From: Isoetes taiwanensis
Taxonomy: Eukaryota > Streptophyta > Lycopodiopsida > Isoetales > Isoetaceae
Reading direction: 5' to 3'
Assembly (NCBI GenBank): GCA_021234155.1
Contig: JAJEKV010000003.1
Span: 19,948,386 to 20,012,385, forward strand
Length of the DNA: 64,000 nt
Numbering within the stretch: position 1 is the first letter of the stretch; each line of letters opens with the position of its first letter. The notes beneath the pieces were generated by a model. That model searched no databases. It was given only the letters and a program-made list of their open reading frames with translations, and had not been told where the DNA came from. Shown here piece after piece: positions 23,820-34,284 of the stretch. A program made the position numbers and the translations under genes.

Positions 23820-25213
23820 GCCGTGGTTAATGTTCAGGAGGAGGGAGCGAATGGATAGCATGTTAGATTACAATAGAGAAGCTGTTATCAAGTTCTGGAT
23901 AGATAATACAAAAGTATCTCCATACAAGAAAGATGTGAGGAAGTATGTATCAGAGACAGGAATAAAGATGGAACATCCAATTCACCTGCTTGAAGTCAGC
24001 CAAGTAAGTATTCATCCCATGTTCTAAGTTCATTACATTTAGCAATTAAATTATTTGGCATTCTTCCCTGCAGTTGCAATTCTATCTCAGGTTCAGAGAG
24101 AAGAAACCTGATATCAAAACTGCATTGCAGACTTTTGAGAGGTTGAAACTCAATTTTATAAGGAGGATGCGCTAAAGGCATACATGTTGTTGCATCTACC
24201 ATTTGAAGTTTGAATACATCATGCATGGATTGAACAACATGAGGAAATCAAGTGGAGTTCATGACAATTGCAACTGCCATTGTGACATTTGTGGTCCTGG
24301 CCCAGAATGTGCAGCCTAGGAGCAAATAATCAAGTGCACCATTGATTTATGGAGAGTTGATGGAGAGAAGTGGTCTGCAACAAAGGTGAGGATGAGGACG
24401 TTGGCGTGTAAAAAGTGTGGGTTCGGGATATAATTAAAAAATGTCCACATGAAATGGATGGCACGTTGAAAGACATTTGAAAAGCAACTTGTGGGTCAAA
24501 ACAGAGAATTTGAAGATCTAAGAAAGGCTTTGAGGTACAAACCTGTCTTAAGATTAGTAAAGAAAGGGAAGTTTCAAACAGTTTCAAGAGGATGTGAAGA
24601 ACGTAATAGTAGATTTTGTTCCACTTTAATTATACACAACACATTGATAGGCCAATCGGTTTAAACAATGTGTGCCATAATTTTTAGAAGATACAATTGT
24701 ATCAATTATTGACTATCAAGATCTAGAATGAGCCCCAGTTAATGCACAAACCAAGTTTCTATGCTTGTTCACATAACATATAGATATGATAAGAGTGTTG
24801 ATATTCATGTTCCTGTGCAGACATAAGAAGACTATCCAAATAAGCAACAGGGAATAGAGTATGAGAATCATTGGGTATGGAGCGATGATTGCTCATCACA
24901 ATTCAAATCATCAAAAAACGGGGGCAAGTATTACACAATGAGTGACAAGGAAGTAGTGTGGAACTACTTTGCCACTGCTCATGGTAAAGGTAAACATAAT
25001 GGTGCAGGCGCTGTTATCAAAAGGCTGCTAAATAAAGAACAGCTCAAACTCAATGAAGCACAATTAAGGCGTGCTAAAGATATTGTAAAATTTCTGTATA
25101 TATATTTTAGCCGTCTACCAGTTGATGAAACAGATGAGATCAAAAGATATTTTTTGGAAGTTGAACCTGTTGTTGTAGTCAACATGAAGGAATATGAAAT
25201 TGAGACACTTTAG
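23820..25213 (+). pseudogene. Second decayed DDE-type transposase region
   Basis: The first frame (23830-24003) ends at a CAAGTAAGT donor. After a TGCAG acceptor (24074) the text reads LRFREKKPDIKTALQ and, past stops, FEYIMHGLNNMR and CNCHCDICGPGPEC. The block at 24938-25213 contains FATAHGKGKHNGAGAVIKR, a motif class (F-x-x-S/A-HGKG-x-x-D/N-G-x-G) known from eukaryotic transposase-like proteins, followed by a helical stretch. Several in-frame stops show decay. It is distinct from the GQNKN-type relic upstream. Ends were not found. Confidence 0.55.
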
Positions 25214-25384
25214 GGCAAAAAAGATTCACTATATCAGACTTCTCAGCGGGAGTAGATCAAACAGGCTTGCTCATAGATGCCTCTCATATTTATGCTAATT
25301 TGCATGGTGGGATTCCTGCACCAATATAGGTAGAAGTGGGAGGTCACTGACTTAAAGCCAAGAGTTGAGAAGAGAAAAGAGACT

Positions 25385-25600
25385 CTCGTGCCACGTGGCG
25401 GATAACAGCAAAACAGCAGGTAAAACAAACATAACAGCAGGTAAAAAAAACAGAACGTGGAGTAAAAAAAATGGAACGTCGACTAAAAAAGGCGGGAAGT
25501 CAGAGTAAAATTCTTGAGCGCTTTCAGAATGTTGCCACGTGTCATGTTATGACTGGTGGAGACGGCTGGATTGGGCCCAGCCGTTCTTTACGTCCATAAT
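25385..25600 (+). promoter_or_regulatory. Repeat with G-box words, upstream of the fusion gene
   Basis: Contains CACGTG at 25392-25397 and 25536-25541, several AAAACAGAACG-like words, and GGCTGGATTGGGCCCA. A diverged copy with the same order lies at 55640-55830. CACGTG is the core of plant G-box/ABRE sites. It starts about 1.2 kb before the ATG of the TIR/kinase gene. Whether it acts as a promoter is inference; it may simply be a dispersed repeat. Confidence 0.35.
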
Positions 25601-25759
25601 ATTCAGTGTAGTGTACATGTTAGCATTGAAAACGAGAAAAGGTCAACAGTAGGCATGTGAAATTCTATCACAGAAGTGGGACTCTAAAAATACAAGGAAT
25701 TTTCTTGAATACAAAAAATACAAGATGTGATTTCCAAAAAAAATGCTTGGAAAATTTAA

Positions 25760-25914
25760 ATTACTCCGAGCCCCGGTCCCACATCACATGCCACTGAAAG
25801 TCTATGTTGACCTTTTCAATGCCACTGAAAGTCTACTGTTGACCTTTTCAAGTCTACAGTGAATGCTATGGACGTAACTGTGGCATGTGATGTGGGATGG
25901 GGGCTCGGAGTAAT
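25760..25914. mobile_element. 155-bp MITE with 34-bp terminal inverted repeats
   Basis: The ends ATTACTCCGAGCCCC and GGGGCTCGGAGTAAT extend to 34-bp arms with two mismatches (25760-25793 and 25881-25914). The interior has two direct copies of GCCACTGAAAGTCTA. GAAAAGGTCAACAGTA at about 25637 is the reverse complement of part of the interior, so the original element may have been larger. It lies 655 bp upstream of the fusion gene ATG. Confidence 0.8.
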
Positions 25915-26569
25915 CACAAAATTCAACTTCATCATTGACCAGGTCGTGATGAGCACGGAGTTGAGTCTTAGAGCTTTTGCTCTTTCATATCAGTCATGCA
26001 TCAAGGTCCGAAATGATTGCTGATCTGGTAGACCTGTAAAACCACCAGATGTTCTGCGTGCATTATTGTCCGTTTTGTTGCAGCTTATGAAAGTTTTAAT
26101 TAGTTTATCCTTCCTATTGGCATTTTGGTTGAATGATCTTAGGGTAGAAGCTTAGTGCCTTAGTGAAATACGGGCAGCCTTAAGTGTACTGTAATTTCCT
26201 GTTCTTGTGTCTTCTCTTCTTTGTTGAGGCCAAAGTGTTAATTATCTGAAACTTCTGTGCGTCTATTGTTAAAATTCAAGTTCCACCGCAAATTTAACCC
26301 TTTCTGGTTCAATTTAATCTGCATGGCCAGAATATCGTTTTTGGTCTTTTTAACATGGTGAGTGACGTGAGATTCTTGATGATTAACCACATTTTTGATG
26401 GATATATGTTTGTTCGATTTGCAGCGCAATGTATGTTATTAGCTTGGATTTGCAGAGGCAATGTATGTTATTAGCTTGTGTGACGGGGTTTAATTCAATT
26501 CGTTTTCTCCGTAAGGCTGCAAGAACTTAAGATTTGTAATCTTCTATAGCACATTGAAGATCTTGAAGT

Positions 26570-29500
26570 ATGTTCATGCCAGTAGCATGGCCTCTAGTGT
26601 GCCTATTTTGTGCCTATTTTCTGTTGGAAATCTGGGTTGTTTTTGTTACTCGTAGACCCTTAATATGGCACCTTCTCTTATTGTGTTCAAGATGGTTGAA
26701 TGCCCTGCCTGTTACTGAACTTCACAGTCACCAAGATGAGGCAACATCTGAGGTCCTCATCTGCTCTACTGCTGTTGACGACCCCGCAGTTCGTTGGTTA
26801 ACAGAAGAGCTAGGCAAGAGGCACTTAATTGTGGACACTTCTTCGTCATGGAAAAATGCAACTTTATATGTTGCAATTATCTCAGAGCTAGAAACAGGTT
26901 TCCTCAAAAAAATGGATGCCATGTTGAGTACAAAGAGAAAAAGCTTTGTTCCCATTTTTTATGAGACGGCACTTAATCAACTTAGAGCAGCGACAGACCC
27001 CGCAGCCCAGAAAATCATCGCTCGGTGGAACGGCATCTCTGCTCAATTTGGCCTGAAGATATTTACTGGGTAAGCATCTTCAATAGACAACTTCGTATTG
27101 AGTAATATCCATTCTAGGGACCTGAATTCGAATTAAAATTGGGAAGTATAACACTTAATGACTATGTTCTTGTATTTGCTTAGAGTGGAAGAGGATTTGG
27201 TGAAATTGGCAAAAGGAATAATCGATCTTGTTGTTGAGGAACTATTTGATGAATTACATTTATTCCTCAAACAAGTGAGGATAAACCAAGATCAGTGCAT
27301 TCTTCTAGTACAAACTATGCTGGCTGTACAGGATACTTTAAGGCATGTTGTAAAGGAATATTTTCAACTGGACAAAGTACATGGAGTTTTGAAGCATATA
27401 TTGGAGACTTTAGAAAGAGGAAAAGCTTTAGTGGAAACTTGTACGAGTCGTTACTGGCTCCTTACAGGGTTGTTTAAATCAGAAAGCAAAGATGAATTTG
27501 AAGAACTTATTACCGAGTTGGATGAGTACTGTATGTTGCTAATTGATATGATATTCTTAGAAAAAGTAGAGGACAATTTCCTTAAGGAACTACGGGTATC
27601 AACGCTGAGGAAGGCAATCGCTAATCTTGATTCGTGTGCTCAGAGGGATAAGAAGAAGTTTTTAGTGGACTTGGCCCAGCAGAACCAGGAATTGGGTTTG
27701 GTCCAGCTTTTGTCAAACAGGTCCAACACGCCAGACCAACATCTGCAGCTGTTGGAAAAAGACATAAAGATAATACGAAAAGAACCTATTGGACAAGGCA
27801 GTTTTGGTAAGGTATATAAAGTACAGTGGAAAGGGGTTACCCTGGCCATGAAAACTGTCACTGAAGAGGACAAAGAGATGAAAGAAGAGATGAACACAGT
27901 TGCATCATTGAGTCACCCTAACATTGTGAAAGTAGTTGCTTACTCATCAAAAAGTAAGGACAAGATTGGATCCATGTTTATGGAGTGCCTGAACAAATTT
28001 CCAGATATCTCAGCTAACAAAAGATTTCCATATATTACCTGTCTGGAAATCATGCTGCAGATAGCACGTACCATGAGTTACATGCACGATAAGAATGTCA
28101 TTCACCGTGATTTGAAGCCTGGCAACTTGTTGATCAATTGTGAGAATCCAAAATGTAAATATTTGTGTGTCAAAGTTGCTGATTTTGGAAATGCAAAGAC
28201 CAATTTCAGCACGACCAATACAACAACGGCTACTGCACGCCAAGGTACAAAGCTGTACATGGCACCAGAAGTTTACAATGCACAACGTTATAGCCGAAGT
28301 GCTGATGTTTTTAGTTACGGTAAAACTTGTTATCATATACTAACAGGGACGTCTGAGGACAGCAAGAGGGCACTAACAGGCAAAACAGAACCGACTAACC
28401 CAACATCTGATGATTGGTGGCCCCCTGATATCCCTAGCTCTCTAAATAAATACCTTAAGAAGTGTGTTAGCACATTTCCTGATCAACGCCCATCATTTGC
28501 ACAAATTTGCATCGTCCTACAGCTGTTAAAAAAAGCACATTTAATTGGTGTCAATTCTAGGGTGGATGAGGCTTTCGGTTATTATTCCAATGGGAAGTTT
28601 CCAAAAGACACGTTCGGTCAGTCCTCAGACGTTGAAATGGATATCATAAAATCTGCTGCCATGGCAATGCTTAGAGATCCACCAGACAAAAGAAACAGAC
28701 AAAATGTTAATGCAGAGGAGTTGAAGGGATGGCTTGTTGTGGACAAGTCCGTATCACCGAAATTATTCGAGGACATACCACAGGCTAACCTACTGGTAAT
28801 CGTGAATATGCTGTTAGGTTTTCCATTACCTAGTTGTTAAAGCTAAATATGTTGCTCAGGATGAATGTATTCAAACTTACCTAGTTGTTAAAACTAAACT
28901 CTTTGCTCAGGATGGAACTGTATTCAAACTGAAATCTGTGAGGCTCAAGAAATACCTTTCAGTAGACAACGACGGACATTTAAAGGCAGACAGGGATACC
29001 ATATCTGAAGCGCAGGAACTGAAGGTAAGGTCGAAATAGCTTAAACTGTATGTCTGCCATTCTCAGGTCCATTTCTGCCACAGCTATGGAGACGCCATGC
29101 GGAAGCTCTTTTCCATATCCGAGGGCCAGGACCGGATTTCAAATTCCTTCGGAAAATGTATGGTGAGAAACCAATATTTGCCAGTGATTCGCTGTTCGGT
29201 GACGAGATCTATTATATCGACGAGGACCCCAACACAGATCCGTACACACACCATACGTGTCCATATTAAAGGGCTGAAGAATCCTAGCATTAGTGCTGTG
29301 GATAGTGTTCTAAAGGTAGAATTCAATAGCTACAAGAATTATGAATTGAATTGAATTGAACTTCACCAATTTGTTTCTCTAGGTGCAATTGGATGATGGT
29401 TATGAGAATGGTTATGTTATAGCGCCCAATAGAGAAACCAATGGTTACGTTCCACCACAATGGTCCGACGATGATCCTGCAGTTTTTGAGATGACCATCT

Positions 29501-30256
29501 TATCAACAATGAGTGGGGAGTTCCAACTCGTTAATGGTTATGGTCGGGCAAAAGTATCAAGATTGCTTGCAGTGAGTATGTTGGTCAATGCTATGTTTTA
29601 CATGTTTACTAAGATAAGATGTAACTATCTAGGAACATTGGAAAACTAAAGTTACCGAAGAAGATTTCAGAAAGCTTGCACAAAAGCAAGTAAGAGAAGT
29701 TAAAATACCCGTGGGATGGTGGATGAAGAATTCCCCAAATCCTTTTGTGAAAGGATCGGCAGATTATCTTCGGCAAGCCTTTATTTGGGCAAAGTATGTT
29801 TTCTTTCCAAGTTCATTTCCTTCCTAAAGAAGTATAGCTCATACATTGTATGTCCATATAGTCGATACAACATCAAAATTATTATTAGCCTTCAAGCTAG
29901 CCCAGGTTATCGAGATGGTGAAGATGGCCCAGACATGGTTATCACACTTCCCGGAGCGTGGAATATGTGGGAGCCTACTATTGTTCCTACTAAATCTTAC
30001 ACAGGAAGTATGTACTTTTATGGATATGGTGGTTGGGGATTTGGTCCAAGGGCTGAGACGCTCGATACAATGAACTTTCTTACCAAGAGGTTGGTGCAAA
30101 GTGATGCTCCCCTTCATAGTCATATATATATATGCAATATATAATTGATGGAATTGCTTATTTTGGTATAGCTATGGAAAAGACCCTGCACTTCAAAGGA
30201 TTGAATTGATCTATGGCGACGCATGCAACCACTACAAAATCATTCAAAAACCATGA
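26570..30256 (+). CDS. TIR-like / four-helix / protein kinase / GH5-like fusion protein
   Basis: Proposed exons: 26570-27069, 27184-28795, 28911-29024, 29084-29315, 29383-29571, 29633-29793, 29862-30089, 30172-30256; all introns are GT..AG and phases match. Domains: hydrophobic N-terminus (start uncertain), TIR-like fold about 60-150 (EVLICST, FVPIFYE), four-helix RPW8/MLKL type about 168-300, kinase about 365-618 with GQGSFG 370-375, Lys390, HRD 474-476, DFG 500-502, APE 527-529. From about 680 (GWLVVDK) it follows plant glucan exo-1,3-beta-glucosidase: fascin-like DUF7910 domain, then KIPVGWW and QASPG. The protein stops at QKP before the second GH5 half. The kinase should be active; the TIR Glu and the visible GH5 catalytic residues are replaced. 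One frameshift at a CA run (29242-29269) breaks exon 4 in this sequence. Likely an intracellular defence-type kinase; function inferred. Confidence 0.75.
28796..28910 (+). other. Intron with duplicated 3' splice site
   Basis: The donor is CTG|GTAATC. Two acceptors, TTGCTCAG at 28852-28859 and at 28903-28910, lie in a tandem duplication of 51-53 bp (units from 28826 and 28877). Use of the upstream one adds 17 codons in frame (28860-28910), though its intron would be only 64 nt. Retention of the intron ends the protein at 28838-28840, just after the kinase. Confidence 0.7.
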
Positions 30257-31014
30257 TAGATGTGAATGTTCTGTGCAAGAACGAGGAATCTTGTATTCTA
30301 GTATTTGCTTCCATACAATATATTGATTCGGTTTAACAAAATTGAATTAAACTGAGATCAAACTTATAAAAACCTACAAATACTCAAATTACTAGAAGTT
30401 AGAATAGACATGGATGTATATATGCGGATTAAAAAAAATGTATGGTGTTGGTGGGCATTACAACTTAACTGCAATGTAAATAGGTGATCTATTAATTGAA
30501 ACACTTACAGATGCACTACATATATGAATATACAATGTGGAGTACATATATCTATGTAGTTTGTGGAAAATGGCAGTCTATTGACGTCGGGTCGACCTAT
30601 TGGTGCCACGCCAATTCGATTCTAGCCCTAACCTACTAATAGGCCGAGATCCTAGGCCAGACACCCAAATTGCTAAATCGAACCCATTTGTGCCCCAGAT
30701 CTTAGATTCGACTATCCTTTCGATGATAGCAAACATCAGCTTGAACTTGCGTCTGCTTGTGCAAGGGATTCCATTGGTTCAACATCAACAACTTAGCAAT
30801 CTTGGAGATACGACCAACCAGTGCCAGCAACCAAGGAGCAGGTATTTAGTATTCGTATCTAGGTAGATTACCTGGAACATATCATTCCAGGTAGGCTAAC
30901 ATGTTGTATTCTTAGTAGAACATATCGGCCTAAGCAAAGTGGTAAATTCTCATTGAGCTCTTTGAAAATTCACTGAGTCCAAATTGGTTTCCTCTACTAG
31001 GGGCTCCAAAACTA
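30257..31014. other. 3' flank of the fusion gene, no further gene
   Basis: AT-rich; the rest of GH5 (second catalytic Glu region) was looked for and not seen. AATAAA-like signals are weak. A short moderately GC-rich stretch at 30590-30870 has no convincing frame. Confidence 0.45.
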
Positions 31015-32135
31015 GACAATCATTTTTTTATTTATTTTTTTAAGGTAAGAAGTTATTGTATTGATCAGATAGGAAAAATTACAATACAATACAAAGATCA
31101 CTCATGGATCAGATATAGTTTACGTACAAAGGATCCCATCGGGATCAAAATATATCTGTAACTAAAGTACACATGAGCCTCTCTCAACCTCTTGTTCTGT
31201 CTAGCCAGTACTACAGTATTAGTATCTTCCCAATTAAACAGAATACTATGGGAGCCAAATGCCCATTTTCCACAAGCTACACACAAATCTTGAATGCTCC
31301 AAGAAAACCTCTTGCAGAAATAGAAACAAAGAGAAAAGAGATGTGGAGTAACCTGAACAATCTCTCGTAATGCTCAGAGAAGCAAATATGCTTCAAACTA
31401 TGATCAAATTCAACAGCTTACAACCAAATGTGAGATTAAAGTAAGATGCTGCATTGTCGGGATGCACCAGTCAGCCCACCTATATAGGTTAGACACACAG
31501 CCCAGTCACCAGAAGTCTCCCTAAACTCTGGCTCATGATATCTGATCTTGATATGGAAGCATCTTCCTGGACACAATCAAATCCCTAGCTCGACGATCTC
31601 AAATAATCTAACATCCTGTTTTAAAACTGTAAATTTAAAATCAAGAATTTACTCTGCTCCTTTTAAGAAAACATCCCTAGATCTTTCCGCTAGCAAGAAA
31701 GAGCAAGAGGAGGGGAAAAAACCAAATGGATAGAAGATCCAACTAAAAAGACTGCCAAACAAACCCAAAACTGCTCTCTTTATGAATTCGGCTTCAATCC
31801 TGCTCCACCTTATAGACTCTACGCCCTTTCGGTGTGATTTGCTTAACAAATCATCATTCTTAAAACGATTGAGAGCAAAATGCCGGCTTACCAGGCCGAA
31901 TCCACAAGACTACCTTGAAGCTGCTTCAGAATCGAATCAGCAATTTCTTTGAAGAAGAAAATCTTCTGGCGCATCGGCAAACCCCACTAGCACTGGATCA
32001 TAGTCTCTGGTCTGCAAGAGGATCTGCAGCAGTACCGGAAAAAGAGGATAGGAGGGCGGCCTCCTTCTCCTGTTGCCGCCCTAGCCGCAGGCAGAGCGTG
32101 AGCGCCAAGAAGTCATCTTCCACGGACAATCATTT
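31015..32135 (-). mobile_element. Poly(A)-type retroelement copy 2 with 11-bp target duplication
   Basis: GACAATCATTT occurs at 31015-31025 and 32125-32135. Between them, reading the minus strand, the element starts near CGCTCACGCTCTGCC, then GCGGCTAGGGCGGC and TTCCGGTACTGCTGC, as in the 22756 element, and ends CTTACCTTAAAAAAATAAAT. An 11-bp duplication and an A-rich 3' end are the marks of LINE-driven target-primed insertion. No protein is encoded. Confidence 0.75.
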
Positions 32136-32386
32136 GGAACATAATGGACAATAAAGAATATAAAATAAAGGATGATCCATGCTACAAATATGTTGCATCA
32201 AATAAAATGTTGAGGCACTCACAGAAATGGCGCTCAACTTCCCATACGTGGCAACTGAGAAACCTTCAACAATAACCTACAGTATCAAATATGAAAAGAG
32301 AATAACTCGTTCGAGAGTTAGGTGCACATCGAACCATTGAAAGGGGCATCAAGCATATTAAAAAATTGAACCATTAAATTACCCCC

Positions 32387-32418
<32 letters not shown>
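32136..32418. other. Short non-coding stretch ending in a 29-bp A run
   Basis: No gene seen. The A run at about 32390-32418 directly precedes the foldback element and could be the tail of an older retrocopy on the plus strand whose body is no longer recognisable. Confidence 0.4.
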
Positions 32419-32420
<2 letters not shown>

Positions 32421-32650
32421 CTCCAGTTGTTTTTGCTCATATTCGTGCAGGGCGTCCATCGGTAGGCTCGGACCGTTAGATGTCTGTTTCGGACGATCCC
32501 AATAGTTAACTGTCAGTTTCAAATACACAATTAACCCAAAGGTTGTGAGGTGCATTGTACACATATATGGTACACATATATTGGCATATGTATTTATGGC
32601 TCCTCGCCAACCGTTGGACGCCTCACACGACAAAAACAACTGGAGGGGTC
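32419..32650. mobile_element. Foldback/MITE-like element, 232 bp
   Basis: The arms CCCTCCAGTTGTTTTTG (32419-32435) and CAAAAACAACTGGAGGG (about 32634-32650) are perfect inverted repeats of 17 bp. Complementarity continues imperfectly (GCGTCCATCGGTAGGC against GCGTCCAACGGTTGGC) for about 50 bp per arm. It abuts the 5' truncation of the LINE downstream. Confidence 0.7.
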
Positions 32651-34167
32651 GGGAGCCAACCATTCGAGAGCAGTATCGGGGTTTGCCAGGGATGCCCTCT
32701 CTCTCCCACATTATTTGGCCTGTATATTGATCAGCTGGAGAGATGGCTCGCTGATAATGGAGGCACTGGAGCTCACCCAGGCAGCCGATCTATGCTGACA
32801 ATGTGGACCTCCTAGCACACACTCAGGCAGACATGCAACGCCATCTCGATGCCCTGGACACATTTTGCCAGATGCCTGACATGCGTGTCAACTTAGCCAA
32901 AACCAAGGTAATTCAGGTATCGTCTGCACGCCATCCAAGGCCTCCAATCCTCACTTATCGTGGCCAAAATGTTGAAGTGGTGTCTGCTTACAAATATTTG
33001 GGAGTGGAGTTCCCGACGGCCATGAACTGGGACAATTCCATCTGGCTGCGAGCCGCGGCAAGTTGGAAGGCACTCTATGCAATGGAAAACAATAGCCACA
33101 AGGCAGAGCTGTATGATTGGGCCCACCAATCACACCTATTCAAGGTGCTAGTAGAACCTATGCTTTTGTACGGGGTCGAGGTCTGAGGCCTGGTGATTTC
33201 CCTCGCCACGTGGAATGACTTGAAGCAGGTGCAGAAAGCTTTCTTGGCACGGGATCAGGGGGTAAAGTCCACAGTCTCATACCATATACTATTGCAGGAA
33301 ACAGGTTTCTTGCCTCTTCAAAGAGGGGCCCTTGACAGACACATCGTCTACTTCCAGAAGATAGTCAGCATGGACGATACTCGTCTCCCTAACCTCGCTT
33401 ACACTATGGCAATAGGGCCTCAACGCCTAAAAGCCTGTTGGTGGGAAAAGAGAGCTCAGTGGATGGCTAGATGGAATGTGCAGGAGCACAGGTGCATCCA
33501 AGTGCAAACGGAGGCAGATCGCCGCAGTCTCAGACAGTACCTTGACGCATGCTTCCTCAGTAAGCTATGGGATGCCAGCACCCTTGAATAGGTCAAGACG
33601 GCGCATTATCAACGCCACATAAATCCCATATTGGAGCGGGGCCCGCAATGCTACCTGCGCACTCATCTACCCATGAAAAAGCGCAGATCCATTGCCTCTA
33701 TCCGCACGGGTGCACACCATCTCCGGATTGAGACAGGAGACGGGTTGGGAAGCTGCGTCAGGAGAGGCTTTGTCAACGCTGCCAGGTCGGAGCTGTGGAG
33801 GACGAATGCCACACCCTTCAGAGTTGTCTGGCATATGATGACATTCGGATACGCTACGCTGAGCTGGTCCTTCCTGGCCAGCCCCTGCATGAGATGCTGA
33901 GCACGAGCTCGGTATGGAGGTTGGACTCATACATTCAAGAGATCATGGATCACCGAGATCAGCTCGGTCCTCAGGCACATACCTGATACATGTACATATT
34001 TCTGTCTATATTTGTAATCCTTTTTGTACAGTTTGACAGCAAACCTATTCCTGTCACGGTTTTTTCCCCAAACAACCCTTTAGGGCGGGGAGGGGATTTT
34101 TAACCCGGACATTAATACGCTTGCTGCACCTCCTGGTTGAGTCCCATAGGCCAATTGGTCTCCGTGG
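32651..34167 (+). pseudogene. LINE ORF2, RT palm to C-terminus, disrupted
   Basis: The frames read GVCQGCPLSPTLFGLYIDQL (RT motif around B), then YADNVDLLAH where active enzymes have YADD, then AYKYLGVEF, the connection region, and the C-terminal segment HTLQSCLAYDDIR with an end like the 11747 fragment. Frames break at about 32800, 33184, 33590 and 33790. The EN domain and RT fingers are missing: the element is 5'-truncated. It is GC-richer than its surroundings, as are the other LINE coding pieces here. Confidence 0.8.
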
Positions 34168-34281
34168 ATGATAAAAACTCTATTCTATTCTATTCTACTC
34201 TATTCTATTCTATTCTATTCTATTCTATTCTATTCTATTCTATTCTATTCTATTCTATTCTATTCTATTCTATTCTATTCT
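34168..34281 (+). repeat. (CTATT)n tail of the LINE
   Basis: About 22 nearly perfect pentanucleotide units follow GGTCTCCGTGGATGATAAAAA. This replaces the poly(A) tail usual for L1-type elements. The apparent frame across it is an artefact of the repeat. Confidence 0.9.
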
Positions 34282-34284
34282 TAA

